A stretch of 60,712 nt of DNA from Methanococcoides seepicolus (GTDB taxonomy: Archaea > Halobacteriota > Methanosarcinia > Methanosarcinales > Methanosarcinaceae), in contig NZ_JAGSOI010000010.1 of the NCBI RefSeq assembly GCF_023684405.1, forward strand, positions 1 to 60,712, in the 5' to 3' direction. Shown one piece after another: positions 8,983 to 17,034 of this stretch (positions are counted from its first letter, which is position 1; every line of letters begins with the position of its first letter). The notes below the pieces were generated by a model. That model searched no databases and was not told the DNA's origin. It saw nothing but the letters and a program-made list of their open reading frames with translations. A program made the translations under genes and the position numbers.

Positions 8983-8991
8983 AGATTTATA
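8983..8991. promoter_or_regulatory. Symmetric TATA box shared by two divergent genes
   Basis: GATTTATAG reads CTATAAATC on the other strand, so either strand presents a TATA-like octamer. It lies about 25 nt from the DUF434 ATG (8960, minus) and about 30 nt from the ATG at 9019 (plus), distances that would allow leaderless or nearly leaderless transcripts in both directions. Confidence 0.45.
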
Positions 8992-9018
8992 GATGTCGCA
9001 CACCAATCTATTATTTTG

Positions 9019-9681
9019 ATGAGTAGATATGTCGAAAGAAATGAGAATGATCAGCTTGATGCAGGAACAAAACCTGCGGACCCATTGCCTGAGCTCCAAC
9101 TTCCGGATCCGGCCCTTGCTGGCAACATTTCCATCGAACAGACCCTTGCTCAAAGGCGGTCCATTCGTTCCTATTCCGACAATCCATTATCTCTTTCGAA
9201 TGTGTCCCAAATTCTGTGGGCTGCACAAGGAATGACCATGGATAAGTTCTTCAGGACAGCACCGTCAGCAGGTGCTCTTTATCCGCTTGAGGTGTATCTG
9301 ATTGCTGGCAATGTAAGGGGACTGGACGTTGGTGTATACAGATATGCTCCAGCCCGGCATTCACTGATACGGATCTGTGATGGTGACAGAAGGGATGAGC
9401 TCTGCAAAGCTTCGTTGTCACAACCACATATCAGGGACGCTGCTGCGGTTGTCGTGATTGCGGCGGATTACTCACGCACAACGGTAAAGTATGGAACTCG
9501 TGGAATCAGGTATGTACATATCGAAGGGGGTTGCGCTGCTGAGAACATCTGTCTGCAGGGAATGTCACTTGGCATTGGGACGTGTGTGACGGGTGCGTTT
9601 GATGATGCGAAGGTTGCTTCCATCCTTAACCTGCCAGCCAATGAAGATCCATTGCTGATATTATCGATAGGGTATGTATAA
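9019..9681 (+). CDS. SagB-type nitroreductase/dehydrogenase
   Basis: FMN-dependent oxidoreductase of the SagB/ThcOx branch of the nitroreductase fold, about 220 residues. RRSIRSYSDNPLSLSNVSQILWAAQG is the N-terminal FMN-binding region; TAPSAGALYPLEVYLI is the SagB signature; GGCAAENICLQGMSLGIGTCVTGAF is the dimer/FMN C-terminal helix. SagB enzymes oxidise azolines in peptide maturation, but no cyclodehydratase or precursor peptide is adjacent, so the substrate is unknown. A start at 8971 is possible; I prefer ATG 9019 because of its distance from the TATA box and the family start. Confidence 0.82.
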   Translation: MSRYVERNENDQLDAGTKPADPLPELQLPDPALAGNISIEQTLAQRRSIRSYSDNPLSLSNVSQILWAAQGMTMDKFFRTAPSAGALYPLEVYLIAGNVRGLDVGVYRYAPARHSLIRICDGDRRDELCKASLSQPHIRDAAAVVVIAADYSRTTVKYGTRGIRYVHIEGGCAAENICLQGMSLGIGTCVTGAFDDAKVASILNLPANEDPLLILSIGYV

Positions 9682-9833
9682 CATCATTCTTTACTCATGT
9701 ACCTTATATAAATAACGCTAATTTTGGCTCTGTAGAAAACCTATTTTTTTATTTAATTTCCACATAAAATTTTAAAAAGGATTATCCCCTGAGTATTACG
9801 TATCACAGAAAACACAAAGGGGATGATTGTGTT

Positions 9834-10283
9834 TTGCCTAACAAATATTTAAAGTTTGTTGATACAGCGCTAGCTGTATCAGGTAACTCACACCTTCAGA
9901 TCTATAGTTGCAAGTATTCCAAAAGAAAATATACACAACATCAACTATTGACATTGGTTCTATTGAAAGAGTATCTGAATGAAGATTATAGAGATATTGT
10001 TGAACTTGTCGAAGTAATGGATGAGGTAAAAACAAGAATTGGATTAAAACAGGTTCCACACTTTACTATTCCATTAAATCATAGATTTAGTGGGAGTTCC
10101 AGATTTTCAATCTGGAACACACTTCATAAATTCATTACAAGACTCAACTCTGTTTATTTCAGCGGATTGCTACAACAAACACTAAAACTCTTTTATTCTC
10201 ATGGTGAAAAGATTGAGATCACTGCCATTGATTCGAGTGGATTTACGAGCGGTCATTGTAGTTACTATTATTCGTGGAGAACA
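9834..10283 (+). mobile_element. Truncated IS5-like transposase
   Basis: The N-terminal 150 residues of a DDE transposase ([21 protein letters not shown]..., then [11 protein letters not shown] with the first catalytic Asp, then YYYSWRT). Related transposases continue for another 150 or more residues after YYSWRT, so the C-terminal catalytic part is missing. The left end of the element is probably near 9785-9800, before the TTG start. The break at about 10274-10286 joins directly to the tail of an unrelated CCG-domain gene, so a deletion removed the right half of the IS and the left part of its neighbour. The reading frame runs on to a chance stop at 10313. Confidence 0.75.
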
Positions 10284-10597
10284 GAAAAGAAGCCCTCTGT
10301 TGTGGCATTGTAACCGCATTCAATGATCTTCCAACAGTGGCCCATTGCGGACAGAAGCGTATCGGTGAGGCTACTGAAACGGGAGCCGACTATCTTGTGA
10401 CCAACTGTGCAGGATGTGCATCCCAGCTTAACCTCATTTCCAATATGATGGAAGCCCCTGTAAAACAAAAGGATATCACAGATCTCCTGTGTGATTCAAT
10501 GGGAATCGAGGTGACCTATGATCCTACAGAGGCCATCGGTCAGTTCATGGGACAGGCAATTGAACTTCTTGGAAAAAGCTGCATAAACCGCCGTTAA
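10274..10597 (+). pseudogene. C-terminal fragment of a CCG-domain iron-sulfur protein
   Basis: [10 protein letters not shown], then the second cysteine motif NCAGCASQLN, match the C-terminal cysteine-rich (CCG) domain found in HdrB/HdrD and glycolate-oxidase-type iron-sulfur subunits. The N-terminal ferredoxin and first CCG domain are absent; the fragment starts at the IS junction. Reading from an apparent ATG at 10274 gives 107 residues, but that ATG is created by the transposase sequence. Expected ancestral function: electron transfer or disulfide reduction. Most likely non-functional. Confidence 0.65.
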
Positions 10598-10723
10598 AGC
10601 TAGAATGGGTTGATGAAGGTCAGCCCTGTTTCTTTATTTTGTTTTTGGTGTATGTTCTCTTTTATCTTTTCCACTTTTCCTCTCTCTTTAACCTTCTTTT
10701 TAATTTTGTTAAAGATAACTAAC

Positions 10724-10735
10724 GTATGTACATAC
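10724..10735. promoter_or_regulatory. 12-bp palindrome upstream of the small-ORF/membrane-protein pair
   Basis: GTATGTACATAC is a perfect palindrome flanked by ACTAAC-type sequence on both sides. The 309-base gap 10598-10906 also has a purine-rich stretch (about 10786-10802) and a TATA-like TATATATAT at 10841-10849 that would start a transcript near 10870. The palindrome could be an operator; nothing more is seen. Confidence 0.3.
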
Positions 10736-10906
10736 TAACAGAAGAGAGCAAAGACCTGCTGTTTTTTGCTGGATCTGGCCGGGTCGGAGGGGAGGAGGGG
10801 ATGAATCGGGTGCACAAGTAAAAAAGACATGAAAGAAAGATATATATATCCAAACACGTATAAGAGAAGACAGTTAAAATAAATTAGAGTCAACATTGGT
10901 GAAAAA

Positions 10907-11044
10907 ATGGAAAACAAAAAATCAGATAAACAACTAAGTGAATTTAATAACACCGATTCGTCCAAATGTTTAAAATCACATGAAATAGAAGCAGACGATT
11001 TACCAAGGCCTAGGGTGGCAAATCCTAAAAAGGACAGAAAATGA
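10907..11044 (+). CDS. Small hydrophilic protein, 45 aa
   Basis: ATG at 10907 preceded by GGTGA at about 10898-10902; 45 codons to TGA at 11042-11044. The peptide is highly charged (MENKKSDKQLSEFNN..., ends PRPRVANPKKDRK) with one cysteine and no membrane segment. The next gene's ATG follows the stop immediately (TGA|ATG), which suggests translational coupling and supports a real gene. A TATA box lies about 60 nt upstream. No family recognised. Confidence 0.5.
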   Translation: MENKKSDKQLSEFNNTDSSKCLKSHEIEADDLPRPRVANPKKDRK

Positions 11045-11671
11045 ATGATAGAGATTGCAAACAACGAAATTATTGTAGCAGCAATCTTCCTAGTACCAGG
11101 ATTTTTATTTTTGCATATCATTTATGAATTATCAGCATATAACAAAAAGAAAATATACGAACACGAATATTATTTTCTTAGTTTATTCGTAAGCGTATTA
11201 TTCTTTGTAATTGCCAATATAATAAAAAGTATATTGGCTTTTTTTAAGTTGATAACATATTCAGACGCATTTGTAAAACCCACTGCTATCTCATTAGATT
11301 ACAGCACAATAATTTTCATGTATTTAGCTGCAATTATATTAGGCAGCTTCATAGGAAAAAGACGTAAAAATGAAAAACACGGTGATGGAAACAAGATCAA
11401 TAACGACAGTGTATGGGTTGTTACACTTAGTAACCTGGCCAAAAAAAAAGGAAAATACGCATACATCATCACATCATCAGATGAGGAATTTTATGGAAGG
11501 GTTAAGCGATATTCTGGAGATGCAGATGACGAAAAAATGATACTAATAGACAAACCATCTATGATTATTAGAGATCAAAAACAAGAATGTATCGATGAAA
11601 TTCAAATATGGGAAGAAATACTATTTACAGAAAGCGATATTAAAAGAATTTCATTCAACGATAAAACATAA
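11045..11671 (+). CDS. Membrane protein with cytoplasmic tail, DUF6338-like
   Basis: 208 residues. Three hydrophobic segments (about 8-26, 43-66 and 87-104) are followed by a KRRKNEK stop-transfer cluster and a soluble C-terminal half. That half has VWVVTLSNLAKKKGKYAYIITSSDEEFYGRVKRYSGDADDEKMIL, which resembles the small beta-barrel tail of DUF6338-type proteins (order: substrate variant, display pattern, charged surface). The assignment is by overall pattern only. The preceding 45-aa gene abuts it directly. Both are A+T-rich relative to neighbours, consistent with acquired DNA. Confidence 0.6.
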   Translation: MIEIANNEIIVAAIFLVPGFLFLHIIYELSAYNKKKIYEHEYYFLSLFVSVLFFVIANIIKSILAFFKLITYSDAFVKPTAISLDYSTIIFMYLAAIILGSFIGKRRKNEKHGDGNKINNDSVWVVTLSNLAKKKGKYAYIITSSDEEFYGRVKRYSGDADDEKMILIDKPSMIIRDQKQECIDEIQIWEEILFTESDIKRISFNDKT

Positions 11672-11695
11672 ACTAAAATCTATAGCTATCGCTAT

Positions 11696-12073
11696 TCACA
11701 GTTTACCACCCTCCACAAAACGAGATATTATCTTGAACGTTGCAGGAGGCTTCGGAAGATCTGCGACATACAAACGCTTCATCTTAGAAGGAAGATCTTT
11801 ATTCTCCTGAATCTCACAATAAAGATCAATCAGGCCTTCACAATAGTACCGGTTATCTAAATCAGGAATGGAAGCAAGCCAGGCCTCCAAGCTCTCACGC
11901 TGCAGCATGCCATAAGGAACGAATTCCCGGATAGGGACATAGTCATCAACGGCTTGATCTTCCATGCCACTATCGTCATGATCATAAGAGAGGACACCAT
12001 CAGCATCATACTGCAGGAGAGTGTCACGACCATCATTAAGGATATCCAAAACAGACTGACGGATATCTTCCAA
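11696..12073 (-). CDS. Hypothetical acidic protein
   Basis: 125 residues, strongly acidic in the first half (DADGVLSYDHDDSGMEDQAVDDYV), ending in basic LYVADLPKPPATFKIISRFVEGGKL. Start is TTG at 12073 with GGAG seven bases upstream. I recognise no family. It lies convergent to the membrane-protein pair, 24 nt from its stop, and downstream of the decayed acetolactate-synthase operon. The spacer 12074-12263 has no gene. Confidence 0.55.
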   Translation of the reverse strand: MEDIRQSVLDILNDGRDTLLQYDADGVLSYDHDDSGMEDQAVDDYVPIREFVPYGMLQRESLEAWLASIPDLDNRYYCEGLIDLYCEIQENKDLPSKMKRLYVADLPKPPATFKIISRFVEGGKL

Positions 12074-12263
12074 TTACTCTCCAGAAATATGATCTTCTGG
12101 ACGGTAGTGATGCAGCTCACCGAAAGCACCGAGAGGTTCACTCCTGGAGTTCTCGCATAGATCAGTTTAGTTGTATATCCAATCAGATCTCAAACGTGAT
12201 ATACAGTATATCTAGCAAGGTTGCTGCAGAGATCAAAGGTCATGGCATTTTGGAAGTAACCGC

Positions 12264-13894
12264 TTAAACAGTACAATACTTGCCTTCCAGTATTGTTGTA
12301 AGTTTCATATTTTCCGAATAATCAACGGGGACGTCGATCAACCAGACGCCTCCTTCCTTTAAGGCAGATTGCAGGGCATCACCAAGTTCGTTAGCGCTGC
12401 TTACGCGTATTCCTTTGGCACCAAAACTGTTTGCTAGTCCCACGAAGTCCGGGTTCTTGAAAGAGGTGCCGAAAGATTCCCCGAATTTAGTATTGCTTTC
12501 CCATTCGATAAGACCGTAGGATGCATCGTCAAAGATAATGATCACAAGATCGCAGTCCAGTCTCACAGCGGTTTCCAGGTCCTGGATATTCATGAGGATA
12601 CCGGCATCTCCTGCGATTGTCACAACTTTCTTTTCAGGGCGCATAAGGCAGGCCGCTATGCCGGCAGGTAGGCCAAATCCCATGGCAGCCAGGCCGTTCG
12701 ACATCAGTACGGTGTTAGGGGCAAGTGCTGGATACAGTCGATCCAGAGTTTGTGAGCACCTACGTCGCTGATAAGGATGTCCTCGCGATCAAGTTTCTGT
12801 CGGACCTCCCAGAGAATGCGCTGGGGTTTCACCGGGAATGCGGGGTCATCCTTGTAGCGAAGTAATTCGTCTTCCATTGAAGTCTTGATATTCCTGTAAT
12901 GGTCCGGGAATTCCTGCGGGGTAACTGCAGAGGTCATTGCACGGAGGGTTGCCTTAAGTGTGCCTAGGAGTGCACATTCCGGGATATAGCTGGCCTCTAT
13001 TTCAGGATGCCTGTTTTGAACATGAATAATGGTTTTTGAACCGTCCATGTTCCAGTGGTCCGGGCTGTATTCCACGGAATCGAATCCAACGGCAATGACC
13101 ACGTCCGCTGCGTCCAGACCGCATATGATGTAATCCTGTTCGGACATCCCCATGGAACCTATAAAATGATCATTGTCTGCGGGAATTGCACCTTTCCCCA
13201 TGAAAGTTGTAACAACGCCTATATTGGCTGCCTCCACGAACTGTTCCAGCTCAGGGGAAGCATTCTCGCGGATCACACCGTTCCCGGCAATGATCAAAGG
13301 TCTGGTCGCACCCGAGATAAGTTCGATCGCTTTATGCAATTCCTTTTCATCAAAGCTACATGAATGGGAGTATTCTTTTTTCTCAAGGGGCAGTGCATTG
13401 GTCTCCTGGGCGGATACGTCCTCAGGCAGCTCAATATGAGCAGCTCCAGGCACATCCTTGGCTATATCAAAGGCTTTCCCTACCAGTTCCGGGATCTGGT
13501 GTGCAGCGGTCACAGTTGCGTTCCAGGAAGTTATCTTGCTGAACATTCCCGCAACATCCAGAAACTGGTGGGATTCCTTATACGCCCTGTCAAGGGAACC
13601 CTGACCGGTAATGGCCACAAGGGGTGCCCTGTCAAGATGGGCATCTGCCACACCGGTCATGAGATTGGTAGCTCCCGGACCCAGGGTGGAGAGGCAGACA
13701 CCGGGCCTGCCTGTCAGGCGGCCGCACACATCCGCCATGAATGCCGCGGATTGTTCATGCCTTACCACAATGAATTTAATGTCTGATCTCGAAAAGGACT
13801 CCATGAGATCCAGTGTTTCTTCTCCCGGGATACCAAAAATATATTTCACGCCCTCGTTTTGCAGGCACTTGACAAACAGTTCGCTTCCTTTCAT
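12264..13894 (-). pseudogene. Acetolactate-synthase-like ThDP enzyme, frameshifted
   Basis: Thiamine-diphosphate enzyme of the catabolic acetolactate synthase type, about 540 residues when repaired. N-terminal part: FGIPGEETLDLMES, VRHEQSAAFMADVCGRLTG (catalytic Glu), LSTLGPGATNLMTG. C-terminal part: MSNGLAAMGFGLPAGIAA and GDAGILMNIQDLETAV, the ThDP/Mg2+ region. The frames change near 12745: DVGAHKLWI and then, one frame over, RLYPALAPNTVLMSNG. One missing base restores a continuous protein. Acetolactate is a precursor of branched amino acids or acetoin. It follows the aldehyde dehydrogenase gene by one base, so the two formed an operon. Confidence 0.8.
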
Positions 13895-13895
13895 A

Positions 13896-15261
13896 TCAAT
13901 ACACCTTGATCGACTTGATGTTCATGAACTCATAGAGTCCATACTTGTACAGTTCTCGTCCTATGCCGCTCTTCTTGACACCGCCAAAGGGAAGGCGGGG
14001 GTCCGAGGCAACCATTGAGTTCACCGACAATATGCCGGATTCAATACGTTTTTCAATCTCCATTGCATGTTCCCTATCTTCGGTCCACAGGCTGGCACCA
14101 AGCCCGAAATCGCTGTTGCCTGCAACCCGTATGGCCTCCTCCTCACCCTTGACAATGATAATAGGGGCAACGGTCCGAATGTCTCTCCTTCAACACACGC
14201 ATGTTCTCGTTAACATTACTGAGGATCACAGGTGCATAAAATGACCCTGGCCTGTCAAGTCTTCCCCCTTCAAGCAGGAGGTCGGCACCTTTGTTCACAG
14301 CATCCTTTACCTGTGCATCAATGATATCGACCTGTTCCGTATTGACCAGGGGACCAACATCTGTTTGTGGGTCCATTGGGTCCCCGACCTTCAGCTGTCG
14401 TGCGGACCCGATAAAAATACGCAGGAATTCATCGGCCACAGCTTCGGTAACAATGAAACGTTTGGCTGCAATGCAACGCTGGCCGCCGTTCTGGAAGCGG
14501 CTGTTCACTCCTGCCTTTGCGGCCATCTCCACATTGGCATCATCAAGAACGATGAACGGATCACTGCCTCCAAGCTCAAGCACAGCCTTTTTCATATTCC
14601 TGCCTGCAGCTTCCGCCACCTTGCTGCCTGCATTAAGGCTGCCTGTGAAAGTGACTGCTGCGATCTCATCCCTTGCGATGAGTTCCAAGGCGGTCCTGCC
14701 GTCGATAAGCAGGGTCTGAAATGCACCTTCTGGAAGGCCTGCATCAGCAAACACCTTTTCAATCGCAAGGGCACACCTGGGCACGGAGCTGGCATGCTTC
14801 AGTATGACCGTATTGCCTCCTACAAGTGCCGGTGCACTGAAACGAAGGGCCTGCCAGAACGGGAAATTCCAGGGCATCATGCTGAGTATCACTCCCTTTG
14901 GTTCAAATGAGACTCCAGAATCCAGGGCGTCGGTTTCCACAGCTTCCGGTGCAAGGAAATTCTCCGCATTCTCCGCAAAATATTCGAGAGCCCACGCGCA
15001 TTTCTCCACTTCGGGAACTGATTCCTTGATGGGTTTGCCCATCTCGATCGTTATGATACGGCCCAGTTCATCCTTGTCTTTTCTTAGTTGTGCAGCCGCA
15101 GTCTTTAGATAATGCGCTCTTTCGGAAATGTCAAGATCCTTCCATTCAAGAAAAGTAGTCCTTGCCTTTGTTAAGGCCCGGTTGATCCTCTCTTCTGAAT
15201 AGTATTCAAATTCCTCATTTATTTCCCCTGTTGCCGGATTCATAGAGACCATTTTCTTCAT
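13896..15261 (-). pseudogene. NAD(P)-aldehyde dehydrogenase, twice frameshifted
   Basis: Succinate-semialdehyde-type aldehyde dehydrogenase of about 455 residues when repaired. Intact frame carries MMPWNFPFWQALR, TFTGS, ELGGSDPF (catalytic Glu) and NGGQRCIAAKRF (catalytic Cys). Near 14170-14190 the frame is lost: KE must be followed by ETFGP and then VAPIIIVKGEEEAIRVA, which needs one base added in the GGAG/AGA run and another after GGACC. The tail LGASLWTED, LPFGGVKKSGIGRELYKYG ends at TGA 13896-13898. Start ATG 15261 has GGGAG seven bases upstream. The spacer 15262-15656 contains no gene I can support. Confidence 0.82.
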
Positions 15262-15656
15262 GTGATTACTCCCGTAGATTGGAGGAATACAATCTCAAGC
15301 CCTACCTTACAGGGTTTTTCAAATCCCCCTCATTTACCCATATCAATGTTGTTGGTTATGCGATATAAAACAAATTGTGAGGGAGTCCAATATAATTTCA
15401 TGGATCTTGCATGCATGAATTTGTATGATACGAAAGCTCACACCCCATCCCCACTGCTTGGAGTGTCTGAAAAATGTAGTATTGATCGTGAAAAGCAGAG
15501 AATAAGTTCTCTGGGACTCTAGTTTCAGACTATGCATGTTAATCCTTCCATACTTGTAGCCGTTGGCTCTGTGTTAGCAGAATTTTCAGAAAAGATGCTT
15601 AATTGTAATAGCAAAATGTTTATGTATTGTTTAATTACATTTTAAAAAAGTTATAT

Positions 15657-15734
15657 TGGTGCTCCGGCCGGGATTCGAACCCGAGTTTTCAGCTCGAAAG
15701 GCTGGAATGATTGGCCGGACTACACTACCGGAGC
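15657..15734 (-). tRNA. tRNA-Glu (UUC)
   Basis: On the minus strand GCTCCGG (5' acceptor) pairs with CCGGAGC, and the anticodon loop CTTTCGA lies between CAGC and GCTG, giving anticodon TTC for Glu. The T arm is CGGGTTCGAATCCCG. The 3' end reads discriminator A followed by CCA encoded in the DNA (15657-15660). Confidence 0.95.
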
Positions 15735-15746
15735 ACGCTGTTTTTA

Positions 15747-15787
15747 CTCGCTTTAATGCGGGCTTTAATCCTTCGCATTGAAGCGAG
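15747..15787 (-). terminator. Strong hairpin between a regulator gene and tRNA-Glu
   Basis: A 14-base arm (15747-15760) pairs with 15774-15787 with a single G.T/A.C-type mismatch and a 13-nt loop. It lies 46 nt after the stop of the winged-helix gene and 13 nt before tRNA-Glu on the same strand. It may end the Sm-protein operon or serve in tRNA 5' processing. Confidence 0.5.
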
Positions 15788-15832
15788 CCCTATAAGGGCG
15801 ATTGGGGATATATACCTTTCGCTTGGAATGGC

Positions 15833-16186
15833 TTATTCTTCTTCTTCTGTCTCTACGGGTTCTGCGCTCAGCTGGCTGATCCAGTCTGACAACAGTTCAC
15901 ATTCTTCTGGTTGGCAGGCAAGCCTGCAACCTGCGCAAGGGGAGAACATCTCTCCTGCAAGGAGTAGATCGAAGGATTCCTCTTCTGGGGTAACTACCTT
16001 TATAAGGTAGGTACTAGCTCCATTATTAACAGATGATTCGCGGGATATAAGCTCCGCTTTGATCAGCTTGTTGAGTATCCTTGAGCATTTACGGCTGTCT
16101 ATCTCCAGAAGCTTCCAGAGCTCGTTCTGATAGACGCCGTCCTTGCTATCGCGTATGATCTTTAGAGTCTTCTCTTCTATTTCCAT
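15833..16186 (-). CDS. Winged-helix protein with C-terminal four-Cys cluster
   Basis: 117 residues. Residues 1-65 form a MarR/Lrp-like winged helix (DSKDGVYQNELWKLLEIDSRKCSRILNKLIKAELISRE). After a short linker comes CAGCRLACQPEEC, four cysteines suited to zinc or an iron-sulfur cluster, then an acidic tail EPVETEEEE. It is probably a DNA-binding regulator responding to redox state or metal; that is inference. It lies 23 nt after the Sm-like gene and likely forms an operon with it, an arrangement recurrent in euryarchaea. Confidence 0.8.
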   Translation of the reverse strand: MEIEEKTLKIIRDSKDGVYQNELWKLLEIDSRKCSRILNKLIKAELISRESSVNNGASTYLIKVVTPEEESFDLLLAGEMFSPCAGCRLACQPEECELLSDWISQLSAEPVETEEEE

Positions 16187-16209
16187 GGTTCTTTCCGGGA
16201 AATAAAATC

Positions 16210-16434
16210 TTAGTTCTCTACAGGCACTATCAATATTATGTTGTTTCCTCTCAATACAACGGAACCAAGTGATCGTAGACGTTCGCCATCAGCGAGCTCT
16301 GTAGTGTCCACAAGATGCAGGTTAAGGTAATCATCAGCACTCTGTAATGTACCTTCAAGGATGTGCTGGTCGCCCTTCATCTCTACCTGGACTTTAGATC
16401 CAATCATTTTCTGAACTTTCTTATTTGGGAACAA
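16210..16434 (-). CDS. Archaeal Sm-like (LSm) RNA-binding protein
   Basis: 74 residues with both Sm motifs: Sm1 VQVEMKGDQHILEGTLQSADDYLNLHL and Sm2 LGSVVLRGNNIILI. Archaeal Sm proteins form heptameric rings that bind U-rich RNA and function in RNA metabolism. The Asp-Tyr-Leu-Asn-Leu core and the Arg-Gly-Asn in Sm2 are the uridine-binding residues. Upstream of a winged-helix gene in the same direction. Confidence 0.95.
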   Translation of the reverse strand: MFPNKKVQKMIGSKVQVEMKGDQHILEGTLQSADDYLNLHLVDTTELADGERLRSLGSVVLRGNNIILIVPVEN

Positions 16435-16572
16435 GATCGTATCCTCACATCATTGTTAATAGATAATAATCAATACTATATACGGGAAAAGTAAAGTGTT
16501 CTGCCTACTATTTATGGTTGCCGATTAGAATCAAAACATCGTTCCCACAAATTGCAGGGCGTAGGTGATTTC

Positions 16573-16944
16573 TTAGATATATCCCTGTATTTCGGCTGTA
16601 TCTTCTGGCTGTTCTACCGGACGCAGATGGTTCTTCACTTTCGCGATAGGTCCGAACATAGCTTCAAAGTCGCGAATATGCTGTTCAAGCCAGTGTGATA
16701 GTTCCAGTGCGGCAAGAGGTGACATGATCACTTCTGTCTCGATGGATCTCTGTATGACCTGTGAATTCGAAGATTTCTCAAACCCTTTAGGGCTGTCATT
16801 ATAGAAACCGATCCTAAAATCGTAAGGACTGTGACCACCCAATGCACCAATAGCATAGGTCTGTTTAAAGTTCTCAGGTTTAACGACCTCTATCTTCAAC
16901 TTCTTTGCAACTTTCCCTTCGGGAGCGATCTTATCTTCAGTCAT
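16573..16944 (-). CDS. DUF3467 family protein
   Basis: 123 residues from ATG 16944, which has GAAGGA nine bases upstream; an ATG at 16968 would add eight residues that carry that ribosome site, so it is less likely. Contains KKLKIEVVKPENFKQTYAIGALGG and SIETEVIMSPLAALELSHWLEQHI, the DUF3467 core. These small proteins are widespread in archaea and bacteria with no established role. The fold suggests an encapsulin- or gas-vesicle-unrelated soluble beta-rich protein. Confidence 0.75.
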   Translation of the reverse strand: MTEDKIAPEGKVAKKLKIEVVKPENFKQTYAIGALGGHSPYDFRIGFYNDSPKGFEKSSNSQVIQRSIETEVIMSPLAALELSHWLEQHIRDFEAMFGPIAKVKNHLRPVEQPEDTAEIQGYI

Positions 16945-17034
16945 ATTAATATATCCTTCAAAAACCATGCCTTATTTGGAAAGTAATTGTCAACATCGCT
17001 TAAAAGGGTTTGTCCTATTCGGAATAAACCCATA

